A stretch of 64,000 bases of DNA, from positions 186,001 to 250,000 of the forward strand of contig LLEY01000017.1 in assembly GCA_001414485.1 (NCBI GenBank). Reading direction: 5' to 3'. This document shows positions 35,906-48,959 of the stretch, one piece after another (position 1 is the stretch's first letter; each line of letters begins with the position of its first letter). Source of the DNA: Calycina herbarum (lineage: Eukaryota > Ascomycota > Leotiomycetes > Helotiales > Pezizellaceae). The notes under the pieces were generated by a model. It saw nothing but the letters and a program-made list of their open reading frames with translations. It was not told the origin of the DNA and made no database searches. The position numbers and the translations under genes are program-made.

Positions 35906-36748
35906 ATGGTAGAAGAAACCGCCCCAAACATCGAAGTCTCGAACCTCTCCTACACCTTCGCAGACCGCTCCGAAGGTCTCCACAACATCACCCTCTCCCT
36001 CCCACCCCGCTCACGAACCCTCCTCATCGGCGCAAACGGCGCAGGGAAAACAACCCTCCTCCGTCTCCTCTCCGGAAAACGGCTTGCTCCCTCAGGCACA
36101 ATCTCCATTTCAGGACTCGACCCCTTCAAAGACGGTCTCGAAGGCGTAACATACCTTGGTCTAGAATGGGTTCTCAATCCCATCGTGCGAACGGACATTG
36201 GTGTGCGCGAACTCCTAAAGAGTGTCGGGGGAGACTTCTACGCTGAGCGGAAGGACGAATTGGTTCGTGTGCTTGATATTGATTTGGATTGGCGCATGCA
36301 TGCTGTTTCTGATGGGGAGAGGAGAAGGGTGCAATTGGCTATGGGACTTATTAGGCCATGGAGGATCCTTTTGTTGGATGAGATTACGGTTGATTTGGAT
36401 CTCTTGAGTCGCAGTAACTTTTTGGGGTTCTTGAAGAAGGAGACGGAGGTCAGGCAATGCACGATTGTTTATGCGACGCATATTTTGGATAATTTGGCGG
36501 ATTGGCCAAGTCATTTGGTGCATATGAGTATGGGGAAGGTTAAGCAGTGGGGGGAGGTGGAGAAGTTGCAGTTGAAGGACAGCGAGCTGACTAGTACGGG
36601 GAACAGTCGATTGGGGATGTTGGTCCTTGGTTGGCTCAAGGAGGATTTCGAGGAGAGAGGTCCGAGAAATAATATGGTTGGGAGTGAGGGGAAGGCTTAC
36701 TTCAATCCTGGTATCGGAGGATATGGTTCTGAGAGCAAGCCAACCTAA
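35906..36748 (+). CDS. caf16: Caf16-type soluble ABC ATPase
   Basis: Single-exon gene, 280 residues, the usual Caf16 length. In yeast, Caf16 is a CCR4-NOT-associated ABC ATPase without membrane spans. One nucleotide-binding domain is seen: Walker A GANGAGKT at residues 42-49, ABC signature SDGERR at about 135-140, Walker B ILLLDE at 154-159 and the H-loop histidine in YATHILDNL. The signature carries D in place of the usual G at its second position, as is common in Caf16 proteins. No transmembrane segment is present, so this is not a transporter. The 3' end faces the 3' end of ELP2, with 191 bp between the stop codons. Confidence 0.93.
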   Translation: MVEETAPNIEVSNLSYTFADRSEGLHNITLSLPPRSRTLLIGANGAGKTTLLRLLSGKRLAPSGTISISGLDPFKDGLEGVTYLGLEWVLNPIVRTDIGVRELLKSVGGDFYAERKDELVRVLDIDLDWRMHAVSDGERRRVQLAMGLIRPWRILLLDEITVDLDLLSRSNFLGFLKKETEVRQCTIVYATHILDNLADWPSHLVHMSMGKVKQWGEVEKLQLKDSELTSTGNSRLGMLVLGWLKEDFEERGPRNNMVGSEGKAYFNPGIGGYGSESKPT

Positions 36749-36939
36749 AGAGGAGAGTAAGACAAGGTTCGGCATGATACGATGGCACGGGAACGACTGG
36801 GATAGGAGTTTTTGAAATTTTTGATTTAAAAAGGTTTAGCATAGGCGCTTCAACGCGTTTTGGGGGCTTCAACGCCAGGTACTGATATGCATTTGGGTCG
36901 GCGCAGCATTTAACATAGACTTAGACTGGTCTTATTCCA

Positions 36940-39553
36940 CTAAGACACAGGAGGTAGTGGTTTATAGGAATATATCCGCAAGGAGCTGTCTTCACTCGCA
37001 ATTGCGAGTTGCATATCGAGTTCTTCGCCGACTTCCGTGTTTGCTTCAACTGGTTTCCAGGCTAATTGAGTGACTGCCTTGCTTGGGTTTGGATACTTGC
37101 TAAATTATTGTCAGCAAGGACTCTAGGATCATAATGAGAGGGATTACCTTGGAAATTTCACTGCAAGCGTCTGCACCTTGAAGCCATTCTTGATATCCAG
37201 GGAGTGGACAGCAACAAAGCCCGTTTCGCTTCCAGCTGCTAGAAATGCAATGCCTTCTCTTACCATCGTGTCAAGAAAATCGATAGCGGTTACCGGTGCA
37301 GTTTCTGAATAGGTTGACTTGCACTCAAAGCCAGCTCCCCCTTCGGATTTTGACCAAATATTGATTTTCTTGTCTCTTCCGGCTGTTACAAAAATACTGG
37401 AAGTCTTTGGAGCCCAGGCAGCATCCAATATCATTCTAGTATGGCCCTTTGGGTTTGCTTCCAAGAGCCTGTAAGCGTTCTTGTCTTCTGTATCACGCTC
37501 GAAGACTGCCCATTGCCGGTCTCGACCAACACTAAGAAGACACTTGTCATCGGAAGAAAATCTCAATCTTGCTACAGTCAATGAATGCTGCTTAAGTGGT
37601 GGCTTGATTTCCAACCAGGTCTTGGTCTCGAACAACCGAATTACAGCATGATCGATAGAACTTGCTTTGCAAGCAGTTGCAATGATGGATCCGTCGTGAC
37701 TGGCTGCGAGGGTAGAGATTTCGTAACCATGTCCGTAGAGCTTTTCAACTTCAGGCCAGAGGGTGTGTCGAGAAAGATGTTCTTCGGAAGTCGGCTGATC
37801 AAGATCAAGGGTTGATTTGTGGACAACAGAAGCTGGATCAATTGCATCGTAGTTTTTGTCGTTGGAAGGTGGTAAGATTTCTTGATCATCGTCAACAGCT
37901 TCAATGGCTTTGTTGGACAGTCCAAGAACTGGCATATTGGCAGCATCTGGCATGTTCTCGATATGTGACCCTCTAATCCCGCACAATTTGTTGAGAAGAT
38001 TGGCAACTGCTTTAGGTTCATTGAAAACCCGCATGAGTTTCTCGTCGGCCCCGGAAACAAACTGGGAAGCTCCTAGAGAGTCGATACAGTTGAGATCATA
38101 TCCATGGATCTGGGGTCTTGCCATTTCATGCCATGAAACTTGGTCTCCGCGTTTCCATTTTGCGTGCAGTCTTGTCGTTTGATCAGTACTTGTTGAAAGC
38201 AAGTAATCACCGTCTCTCGACCATGCAATTCCGGTAACGGGTAGCGTGTGTCCACTGACACCAATTCCCTGAAGCCATCGTTCCTTCTCGCTATTGTAAT
38301 TCCATAATCTCCAGCTTCCAGTTCTTCCAAGACTCACAATAGTCTCTCCCGATGGTGACCAGAGACCAATCCAGAATCCGCCTGTGCTTCCAGTAGCTGT
38401 TGTTGAGCCTTTTTCGGAGCTGATTTCTCCCAATCGAGTAGTCGTCACCCAAACTCCGGTTTCTGCATCAGCTTCCCACATGGCTACCGAATTGTCTGCC
38501 GATGAGGAAAGTAATTGTAATTTCTTGTTGCCATATCTCCAACGAGTACTGTAGATCCAATCCTCATGACCAAGTAACAAGGCCTCAAATGTCGCGGAAA
38601 AGTCAAGATCTTGCGCCTTGAAACGATGAGCTTTATTTGACAATGATTTCCCTGGCATAAATGCTCCTAAAGATGGGTCGGCTGTTGCTGATGCCGCTGG
38701 CAGCTCCTTTCCTCGGTGGATTCGCCATAATCGAATATACTTATCTTGGCTGGCAGATGAAAGCAGTAAATCACTATCAGGATCTTCGGTTTCTTTTGTG
38801 AACTCCAAGGATCTGATCCATCCCTCATGACCAGAGAGCGTCGCTTGAAGTGTAAATTCATTGCCGGTAGCGGAATCAAGCACATATATTTGGATAATAT
38901 CCTTGGTTCCAGCAACAGCAAGCACGTATGAACCAGGTGCACCGGTGAGAGGACTTAATGCCAAAGCAAGTGGAAAGAATCTTGGCTTGATCTCGATAGA
39001 TTGTCGTAATGTTGCCAAATGCTGGTCGTCGAATTCCCAGATCTTGACGATGGCATCTGCAGAGCCTGAAGCAAATATGTTGGCACCAGGAGCTACTGCT
39101 ATGCAGTTTACGGAACTCTGATGATGCTCAGGCTTATCGCTGGATAGCCTTTGATGATTTTGGTAAAATGACGACGTTGGGTTCCTCTTCCAGATAGCAA
39201 GCTTCTTATCGACCGAACCGCTGATCAATAATCCGTCGGAGCCGGGGATAAAGTTGACTGCGGTTACGGTACCTTCATGGCCCCGGAGGATTTCAAAAAC
39301 TCCTCGCGCATTGTTATCCTGTAAATATATTAGCCTTAGCCGCTGTTGAGGATTAGAAAAAAACCACGAGAAACCACCCACGTCTTCATGAACATGAATG
39401 TCCCGTAACTCATAAAGAACAACTTACCTGTGGTCGCCATAGAGCGATGTTCCTATCCGCGCCAAATGCCAAAAGACCAGTTTCATCCCAATCTGCTGCT
39501 GATGGATGTCTATTACCACCTGCCGCCAGGTACTCGCTGGTGATTTGAAGCAT
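36940..39553 (-). CDS. elp2: Elongator complex subunit 2 (Elp2)
   Basis: WD-repeat subunit of Elongator, which makes the cm5-type modification of wobble uridine 34 in tRNA. Three exons: 39553-39428, 39318-37148 and 37099-36940. The sum is 2457 nt and 818 residues, the size of fungal Elp2. The first exon supplies MLQITSEYLAAGGNRHPSA and LLAFGADRNIALW. At least ten WD-like blades follow, including GHEGTVTAVNFIPGSDGLL, GHEGWIRSLEF, GHTLPVTGIAWSRDGDYLL and KGHTRMILDAAWAP, consistent with the double beta-propeller of Elp2. The last exon (KYPNPSKAVTQLAWKP ... LRIYSYKP) completes the final blade. It is divergent from URM1, which acts in the same tRNA modification pathway. Confidence 0.95.
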
Positions 39554-40039
39554 CGCGTCAACTCATTCACCCCGCCACAGACACGCGCCAGATGAGAGAC
39601 TCGATGCGGTGGTCGTCCGAGTAATTAGATAGTCGTTTACCAGGCTCAGAGTTGTGTCTGTAAATTCCTAGTATCGTTGTCTAGACATTTTCGCGGACCC
39701 ACTCAGGCCACGGCAAGATGAGGTGAAGAGCTTTTTCGCTACGACGGGGTAATTCTCGAGGAACACCAAAATTTACTCAAACTCAAAAGTGATTTATTTT
39801 TGAATTGTTTGACTCAGGTCTTAGCGGGTACACAAACTAAAGAAACAATACCTTCCCCAGATTTTCCTCCGAAGAATAAATAAATATTGTGTTGCATCTG
39901 TTTCTGCTGCTAATGGTCGGAGCTCTTTAAGCGAGTGAGTGAGCCACGCTCATTTCAACCTCATCGCAACTGCCGCTCTGAACCACAACCACAACCTTCA
40001 ACTCGATTCTACACAAGACGTTCCGAGGATCTTTACAAA
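39554..40039. promoter_or_regulatory. Shared divergent ELP2/URM1 promoter region
   Basis: 486 bp separate the two start codons on opposite strands, and no other gene lies between, so both promoters and 5' UTRs must share this interval. I did not identify a specific operator or a convincing TATA box. Confidence 0.6.
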
Positions 40040-40713
40040 ATGGCAGAATCTGCAGAAAACACGATTCCCATCCTCGTCGAATTCACGTGAGCCCCCCACG
40101 CAATCGCGATCATCATCATCCCTCGGAGAAAGAAATACTGACGTCGATGTGACTAGGGGGGGTCTCGAGATGCTCTTTTCCCATGAACGCAAGCACAAGA
40201 TATCAATCCCAGCCAAAGACGATAAGGGCAAGGCGGTCAACATCGGCTGGCTCGTTGAGCATCTCTGTGAGAAGGTCATGAAGGACACCCGAAAGGAGAT
40301 GTTCGTGCTGGATGGTCACGTGTAAGCCTCAGTTCTCTTTCTGATATTCGTCACCGCTTTTCAGAGCCTGGGCAAAATCTCAATATCAAATCAAGCCATT
40401 CCACATAGCAATACCTCGTCCTATATAGCTTCATTGGTATTTTTCCGCAGCACTTGTACATGATGGTGCTTGTTTGGAGCAAGCACTTCCCAGCGAGTTT
40501 CTGCTTCACCGTTTCCCTTTGCTGCATCGTTTTCCCAATCCAAATGAGTACATGGCTTTGCATCACCTCACTGACAACATTCGTTTGCATCACAGTCGCC
40601 CGGGAATCCTTGTTCTCATCAATGATGCTGACTGGGAACTGGAGGGCGAGGCCACTTACGCCCTGCAGCCCAACGACAACATCCTTTTTGTTTCAACCTT
40701 ACACGGAGGCTGA
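40040..40713 (+). CDS. urm1: Ubiquitin-related modifier 1 (Urm1)
   Basis: Sulfur carrier for thiolation of tRNA wobble uridine 34 (s2U) and a protein modifier (urmylation), activated by Uba4. Three exons: 40040-40086, 40157-40321 and 40596-40713, total 330 nt and 109 residues. Diagnostic stretches: [19 protein letters not shown] near the N-terminus, [30 protein letters not shown], and the C-terminal [11 protein letters not shown] ending in the di-glycine that is thiocarboxylated. The second intron is long for this window (274 nt). The acceptor at 40594-40595 is fixed by the family's conserved V-R-P-G-I junction. Confidence 0.96.
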
Positions 40714-43518
40714 ACTGCCTCAATATCGATCCACTGTTTTCCTCACAACTCCATACGACCTCCAATGAATACCCCGATTCTGGAGCAGCGAAACGAGGAA
40801 CTATTCTATAATTTCATGCAACTCCTTTACCCTCTCGATTTAGCTGCCCTGTTAGATATGCTATTCCGCCATGAACGACAAGTCTTGGCAGGGGAATCCT
40901 TTTGATATCTAACGCCGCAAGAGTACCGGTATGTCACCGTACGTGAAGCATCACGCTATGCAATACTACCCTCTGGATGGTCAGTTATTCTCTCTCATGG
41001 CCTTCTCCGATTATCAAAAGACGAGTCACAATGCACGTGATGCATGGTAGAACCTTGTGCGATCTCCGCAAGGATGTCTCTCTATTCTCCAGCTCCCCCC
41101 ACACTCTTAGAGACACTCTGCGAGCACCTGCTTCTCGCCTCATATTTCGCGGCCGGTGGACAAGAAAGACATCGCCGACCTTGTCCTACATCCCTCACAT
41201 CCAATAATCAAGCCTCATATTTCATCATCTCTCACTTTCCCATGGGGCCATCATTTGATCAAAGCCCTAATGCATGCATGCACGCCACGCCTACTTGATC
41301 TATGTGTATTGTTGCACATTGCATTACAGTAGCCCGCCGCGTCTTCCAAACTTCCCTCCGCTATGCGCCTTGTACAACCGCATTTCAAATTTCTGTCTCC
41401 GTCGAGGGAGGGCCGTCTCGTCCCGTGGCGGCCCAGTGGCTTTCGCCAGCGCACCCGAGAGCTTGTTGCAACCCGACCATCAGCAACGAACGACAGGTCC
41501 GTATAGGCTCATCCACACTTTATATCCATCAGTCACCCGGAAGCAAGAAAGGACAGGCTTCAGGGTTCGATATTTTGTCCCCCATCCAATCTTTTCAATA
41601 CCGCTCGCTTAGCCCAGAAAACGCCAGCGGTGTAGCCCACCCCCATTTCGCCCGGGTATGCCGATCCCATCTGCAAGGCAGTTCTGACAACGAAAATCTC
41701 TTCCTTACCTCCTGGGCGAAATAATTCCATTGCACGACCCCTTTTCTTCAAACGAAGCTTCCCCCATGAATTGAAGAAAGTGAGGCATTTGTTACGAATT
41801 TCGATTCCGTGAGGAAAATTCCGGGGTGTGTGTAGGAGTGCTACCAACCCCTTTCCCTGGAGGCGCGCGGGATATTTTGACAAGGAAGGGGTTGATTTTC
41901 CGAGTTAAGCGTATAGCACACCCTCTCTACCTTGTAAATACGGTGGATGGCGCCCGTCACAACCGAGTTACGTGATGTAATCATGGCAACGCAATGGAAC
42001 GCAAACAATTACCAGCACATACAAACCTCTTCGATAATGCAACTCTTTCGCCCGCTTCCGCCCAAAATTTTCTGCGGAAGCAAGCACACTTCCTTGCTTA
42101 TCCGGGTCAATTGTTTGTGGTGAATCAGTATCTCAGTATCTGCATCAATATCAGTATCAATCGGATTGATAACCGATAAGGTTGGCAACCCTGCACGTGC
42201 TGATTGTGGGGTTTTAAGATCAGGGGGCCCGGCAGGGAGAGAAGGGGTGGGATAAAGTGAGGCACACAAGCGAAGTTGAGGCGGCGAAGCGAGCGGTGTG
42301 TCCGTCGTCTCTTTCCTCCTTCAAATCAAATAACTATCTGTTACTTCCAGGTTTTTGATATGGAATCCGCGGGGACCTGGGATTAAAGATAGTCAGTGTT
42401 ACGTTTAGATAGCTGGTGACATAATTGAAATTGGGAAATCCTTGTGGACATCAAAGTACGTGGGTGTGCGAGAGCGCGAGGACGAGACATGAGACGAATG
42501 TGTTTGTAAACGTGTTTTGTTGAATGTTTATCAGTGACCAACTGAGTATGCCACGTGTGTATGTAACGTAGGACAAGTAATTCTTGCCTTTGCGACGCTG
42601 CGAGGGAGTGCGGGAAGACAGTTACACGATGCTCGCTTCTGGCGCGCGATGGGTTGTACCTTTGTTGCAACACTTCACAAGGAGTATCATAAGAAGTCAT
42701 TTAGAGATTAAACATGTATAGTATTCCATAGCAGCTATATAATTCCAAAAATTCCAAACATACAAGTAACCTTTCATTCCACATAAACCAAAACTTAATC
42801 CAACCAAATACCAAAACTCAAATACCAATAAAGGTTACCTCCAATGCAACCAACATCTTTGCAGATGCCCAAGTATTTGTAACAAGTTCTTTTCAACAGA
42901 TTGACCAGCCACCCACCCCCAAAATGCAATCCTCCCAGTTGTTTTTTTGACAAAGTAAAATATACGCGCATTCTATAGTCCCGACAAGTATAGCGATGAA
43001 ACGAAGGAAGAAGGAGAATACATTGATGCGATTTATATATCGACTTGTAGATAAAAATAATAAGAGAACAAAGAATAGAAAAGAAGAGTATAAAAAATGC
43101 AAGATAAAAAAGAACGAGCAAAAATGGCAAAAATGACAGACAAGAGTCAACCTCCCCAACTAGACCCACCCAAAACAAAAGGCATCGATAGGATCCAACC
43201 CTCAAAAACCGTAGTCCCTCCCAATCAGCAAAATACACCACCCCATCCGTTTCTATCCACAACCCATCCTTCAATCCTATGTACCCTTCCGTTCGCGGGC
43301 TATTTTTTTGTGTCGTTTTCGTCATTATAGTAATACATTTCTTGAGCGCTTTCCTCGTCATGTTGGCGCTTCTCTCATATGGGTCGTGTGTCGGATCATC
43401 AAATCGTCGTTAGCCTTGGTCTCATGCTGCGCTTACCTGCTTCTCAAAGAGAGCTGATGTTCTGTTTTCTCCACCAGTACTCCTTTTGAAACGGGAAATG
43501 CGGTTGGCAAGAGAAAAT
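40714..43518. other. Intergenic, no gene recognised
   Basis: A 2.8-kb gap between the 3' ends of URM1 and the downstream zinc-finger gene. The longest open frames (42795-43361 minus, 41302-41724 plus) are low-complexity or hydrophobic translations of A/T- and C-rich sequence without domain or splice support. Confidence 0.5.
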
Positions 43519-45354
43519 TCAGTAAATCCTGTCCCCAAAAGCGAGATCACTGTTCGGGCTGTTGTTGTCGTAGCTGTCCGAGTGCACGTCATCATACCCA
43601 CTTCCAGAGCCAGAACCACTGTGGCCAGATTGACTACCATCATCAACCTCACAAATCTTGTATCGACCATGGATAATACGTTCTTGAAGGTGGACTGCAG
43701 GAAGACCATCATGCATGACCATATTCCCATGTCCGGGTCCTACCTTTCGTTGCTTTCCACGACCTTTGATGCCTTTGTTGCTGTGCTTGTACAGTTCTCG
43801 AAAGTATTCGTGAAGTTCCTTGTCGGCGGCCGAGACATTATCGCCATTCTTGAAGGAAGCGAATTTGGTTGTGAGATTCCGGAGCGCCACAACATGGAAT
43901 TTGTTTTGGTGCGACTGTATTGGCATCGTGTTAGTTTGGGCTTTCATAAGAGTATACGATATAAGACCAAGTGTCAGAGTGGGAAAGGAACATTGCCCTT
44001 GCATTGTGGTGGGGCACTGAGTGGCTTTCTGGGTCCACCCCCAAGAAAGTAAAAGGAGTTGAGGTAGTAATTAGACAGCATGATGAGCCATGAAACAAAA
44101 CGAAAGTAGCAACGACCATTGAATTTGAAGGGGGAAACAAAGACAAAAATAGAGCATACCTTGAGATTGCCCCGTTGAGTAAACAGCTTTCCGCATTCTT
44201 TTCCGGACCCATCGTCAAGCTTGCATGGGTATGGCTTTGCTTGACCATGAGTGGTTTTGTGCTGGGTGACATTTCCTCGTTGCGCAAATCGCTTTCCACA
44301 CAAATCACAGGCATATGGTCGTTCGCCAGTGTGTCTACGCTCATGTGTCTAGTAGAAAGTTATTAGAAATGTAGCTGAGAATCATAAATTGAAGAGAAAA
44401 TACCTTCAAATTTCCCAACTGGGAGAAGCTTCGATCACAACCAGCATGCTTGCAATTCTATGAGAAGAGTCAGCAAATATATTCCTTGAGTGCAAAATAG
44501 TGACTTACGTAGGGCTTTTCGCCGGTGTGTAAGCGCACATGGATCTCAAGATGAGTCTTTTGGTAGAAATTGCGGTTACAATTACCAACGGGGCATGGAT
44601 AACGTTTCTTTGAGACCTTTCTGGTTGTCGAAGTGTCGTCCTGGCAGTTCCCATCTGTGAGCAAATCGCTACTCGATTCCCCAGATGAATATCCGCTGTT
44701 GTGAGAGTCGGAATGCATGTGAGGAGGGGTGAAGGAAGCACCTACCATAGGCGTTGGTGATGGTGGGTTTGAAGGCTCTGTTTGTGCTTGAATCGCTTTC
44801 ATGAGGGTATCAACCTCGGTACGAAAGTCGACTACCTGGGCACCGTTGACCGGAACAGCAGGCTTGATTACCTTTGAGCCGCCCGAAGGCACTGTTGGCG
44901 ATGACGAAGTAGGCGTAAAGTTCCAATGAGGTTCGGGTTTGATAGGAGAGCTTTGGCTCAGTTGGGCTTCAACAAAGCCTTGTCGACCATTCGGGTTGTA
45001 TTGAACGGACATTCCATCGCTAGCTATTTGCGCTAGAGGAGGAAGCGGTCTCTGTTGTATGTAGCCCGTAAAAGCTGGAACCACAGAGTAAGCTCCAGTA
45101 TATCCAGCAAACCTGAAAGGGTTGTTTTGTTGGACTTGCTGCTGGGTAGCAATCATCGTGGTTGATCCATCGTACTGTTGATTAAGCATGTACTTTGGCG
45201 CCGGGACAGTTCTAGTTGTAAAATCTCCAGGAGAAGTTGTTCGAGTGTCATAAGCCAGTGAGATATCCATTGCGTAGTAACTTTCGACGGGTTGCTGATT
45301 CTGCTCCGGCCACCGTCCCCGGGATTGGCCTGGTTTCTGTTTAGTAACCGCCAT
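43519..45354 (-). CDS. Four-finger C2H2 transcription factor, Azf1-like
   Basis: Four exons: 45354-44509, 44457-44404, 44348-44160 and 43914-43519, total 1485 nt and 494 residues. The N-terminal 240 residues are Gln/Pro/Ser-rich, as in an activation region. Four consecutive fingers follow: [55 protein letters not shown] and a longer one with [11 protein letters not shown] spacing ([11 protein letters not shown], then SHQNKFH). TGEKPY and TGERPY linkers join fingers. The FYQKTHL / FSQLGNLK / FAQRGNV / FTQxGNLK order matches the yeast Azf1 zinc-finger array, a glucose-responsive regulator; orthology is inferred. The C-terminus has a basic stretch ([11 protein letters not shown]), a possible nuclear localisation signal, then an acidic Ser/Gly tail. 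The introns all fall within or at the edges of the finger array. Confidence 0.92.
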
Positions 45355-48300
45355 TTTGCCGGTGTTGTCTTGCTCGAAAGCAAGAATATAGTGGTGGATG
45401 ATTATAAGAGTTCTGATGTGAATGAGTGATCGAAAGTAAAAGAGCAGAAGAAGGCGAAGTAAAAGGGTGAGGTAAGAGTTGAATGCAAATTTCAGCCCGA
45501 AAGAAGTGACGAAAGATAAACTTGAATAGAAAAGGGTGCAAGATCGTCGGTAAGGCTGTCGAGAGTGATTGGAGAAAGCGTGAAAGGAGTATTGGGATAT
45601 TAGTGTGAACGTTAAAGAATTCTTCGAGTAGATGTGTAACGAGGATCAGAAGTTGGTTTCCAATCGTTCGGTATGTCAATCCGAGATTTCACAAGTTGGA
45701 CACAGATGCATTCATATAGAAATTGAGTCCCAGACCCCCCACCCCAGTGGAAGCACTATTTGCCGTGCAGTCGAGTGGTACCGCGGCCACCATCCCACGT
45801 CGACCAATAGGCATCATTCGGGCAGGATTGAGCAGTGAAACAGACAAGGCTATCTGGACAGTTATGATATTCCCACTGTATCTGTGGTGAGCGTAGATAT
45901 TCCCTTTAAACAGAGACCTTCTCTTCGACAAGAAAAGCGACTAAAGATGGTGAGTGCCAGTACTTGCCAAAGGCGACAAGGGGGGTATGACCGGGGTATG
46001 TCACGGCGGCATCGTCTTAAGAGACAGTGTAGATGATGACTAGACCAATCCAGACGAAGCCTTACGCCTCTCAGGACCTTGTACACCTCCGTACATGGAG
46101 AAGTCTTGCAACACTGGCCGCAGGTCAATCTCGACCATGAGGGGATTGGCAACATTGGCTGCAGCGAGCTAGCACCAACCTTCCCTGTGTCTTGGTTGTC
46201 CCTGCCAGCAGGGAATATAGTGGAAGTGGACACTGAAAAGCTGCCACTATGGCGAGCAAAAGGGGAGGGGGGTGATGTGCATGATGAACATCCGGAAAAA
46301 GAGGTCAAAGAAAACATCCACAACCCGAGCGCCGGGTTCAGGGATCTTGCGAGGCACCAAACATGATCTTTTGATGGAGGAACTGCTCTGCACTCTGCAA
46401 CTCTGCATGCAAATGATGCAGGCGACAGTCCCCTTGGGAGAGGGCTTCGCTGAGGCCGATCAGGCTGGATAGGGTGGAGAAAGACGCCGAATTCCGCTCC
46501 CCAGTTCAGTTCAGCGTGGGGGTGCGATTTCGCCTGTCTTCTTGGGGGAAAGGCCCGGGTTTGGCAGGGCTGTGACTGAGTGGAGGAGTGGAGGAGTGGA
46601 TGCAGGAGTAAAAACGCAGAGATGGTGTTGAGAACGCTGCAGCTAGAGAGAAGCACAACGGCCGGGCTCGTCGCAGACGGCTGCCAGCCTATTCCCGACA
46701 TTATCCAAACGAGTCGTATACCGTGATTTGATAGATACCGCCATGTTGGAATCTGATTCTTTGATAAATGTCGAAAGGTATCAATGTGTCATAATAATAG
46801 ACATGTAACTGTACGTATCTCGGTGCCCCGGACATGTACAAGTATCGAGTAAGCATTTCAAGGTTAAAAATAAGACCCTGGCCTAGGCCCGACCACTCGT
46901 CGTCCAATCCATCTTGTTGGCCGGATAGTTTCCACGGGTCCCCGCAGCGGCATGAAACAATTCTTGACTTCCGGGGCGCTCATACTCCCGTGTCTATCAA
47001 GTTGCTTCAAAGTAGATCTAATAATGGCGTCAATACTAGTTTTCGCCGCATCATATATGACAACATCCAACTCAGCTCTAATCAGCCGGTTTCGTATTGC
47101 AGGCTGCTGTGTTCTTCAGGATGGCTGGCGGGAAATGTCTTGTTTCCGTAGACCAAACGGAACAGAGAACGGGAAAACTGCGTTTGCCATGATAGCCACA
47201 CAGGTACCGTCCCAAAAGTCAATATTTCACCTGTGGGACTTGGGCCTGTGTTCAAGCCATACCGCACTGCAGACTGCAGGCTTCAATGAGCGGTTTTTGT
47301 TGCAGCACGAGCAAGAAGAGACGAAGCGTTTCTCTTGCCGGTGGTGCAAAATTCGCTGTGAAGAATCAAGGGGTAGAGGTTGACAGGTCTTTTTTAGGGG
47401 AGGTGGACGGGAAATTTCAGCCATCGCCTCCATGGCTTATCCCACGGAAATGGTAAGTTGTCTGTGCAAACCCTGCGATGGGCAAGGGCATCAGCAGCAT
47501 CTTGATTTGGATTGATTCCTCGCAAATACAACTCTTTACAAGCATCTGAATGAACTGTTATCCAGATGAGTGTTTCCTGAACGCATGAGTGTGGCGTGGC
47601 CATCAGGTATCGCTATTTCCGGAGAGTTTCCCACGCTACGTTGTAGTAGTTCATGTGGAGGGCCTGTAAAAAATTGTACTCTGAAGATAATTGAAATAAC
47701 AGAAGATAATTCAAACAGATAATGCGTGTTCGAGTACGATAATGCTCCACAGGCCATAACATGAGAACTTGAACACAACTTGAAATAAGAAATCGGCAGT
47801 TTGGATCCTTGCCCATGATTGTTTAAGTTTGAGCATTAGCAATGGAAAAAAGTACTAGAACTTAACTTGTAAATGTGGAATGCTTGAAAATTAGCTACTT
47901 GTGCAATTAATAAATAACAGGTAGTCACAAAAGCAGACTAAAAGAGGCTAGAATGCGAAGTACTTAGCAGAAACATGGATTCTTGTGCAAACCATTCGAT
48001 CGAAATCCGATACGAGAACAACTGACGATCGTACCAGATCGTAGGTGTTCTGGTTTGAATGCTTTCCCAAGTGACGATTAGTATCCTTGACAGCTCGGGC
48101 CCTGGCAGTAAATGGATATTCCCCATCTGGTGGTGTGTGTTCCTCATTACGAACCCGAGACTGTGGTCGACAGGTCGATCCGTCCTACGGTTCAAAGTCG
48201 CGAAATGTAATCGTCTTCGGGGACCTAGGAGATTTGCAGGCTTCCGTATGGTTCCCGCAGGCCATTCGCAACAGCCTTATGCCAGATTGAGAAGATGCAG

Positions 48301-48959
48301 CCCCTGCCCCCTGCCCCCCGCTCTCAGCTCCTCTTGGTGACGAGAATTGCAAAGGCCTACTCGAACGTTGGTATCGCTATCGTGCGCGCCCTTGTGCTGA
48401 TTGATTCGATTTGCACCATCTCCAGGCCTAAGACGGGCAATATTGAAAAGCATGAAGGTCCAATGCGGTTTGGTGGAGAGGCAATTTGGGAGCATCGCGT
48501 CAAGGAAGTTATAGCCTGACAATCCATGGGTAGGCCACGTGTTGGGGTCTATAAAGATTTGCAAAACGTGTTTAAGCTGGGTCTTGGACAATTTCATGTA
48601 CCCTGACTCCTGAACAGCACACGCGTTACCCTGACTGTGGTTCCCTTTCGCGCCCTTGAGCGGATGCTTCTTTGACACCCGGGTGACTGATACTCGTAGC
48701 TAAGCCTTGGTAATTGGCGTCTTCTTCGTGGGTTACCTGGTGTGGTAGGTGGCGTTGGTTGAATTCGGTGATGGTGTTCGTTCAGATGTGCTCGAGTACT
48801 GGGTACACAACATGGCGGGAGGCATTTCTTTGTGTACATACTGTACTCATGGCCAGGTTCCAAGTAAGAATTCCCAAACGCGTGCCTGCGTCGGATGATG
48901 GAGTGGTGATCTGGTGCTGGGTCGTAGGGTTGTAGGGTTGTAGGGTCGTACAGCAATTG
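45355..48959. other. Long upstream region of the Azf1-like gene, no gene recognised
   Basis: No supported gene. The longest open frame (45862-46701, minus) translates to a low-complexity, Ser/Cys/Pro-rich sequence with no domain and is probably chance. A short direct repeat TTGTAGGG occurs near 48928-48944. Long leaders and promoters are common for fungal regulators, so part of this may be 5' UTR. Confidence 0.45.

Noticed and set aside
35906..36748. ABC transporter subunit
   Set aside because: Only one nucleotide-binding domain and no membrane spans; matches the soluble Caf16 type.
42795..43361. 188-codon hydrophobic open frame on the minus strand
   Set aside because: Translation of A/T-rich sequence rich in Phe/Tyr/Leu, lying directly downstream of the C2H2 gene; looks like 3' UTR.
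45862..46701. 279-codon open frame on the minus strand
   Set aside because: Low-complexity Ser/Cys/Pro/Leu translation, no domain, no splice signals; probably chance in C-rich sequence upstream of the Azf1-like gene.
48921..48951. Telomere-like TTGTAGGG repeats
   Set aside because: Only about three imperfect units and not TTAGGG; no sign of an interstitial telomere.
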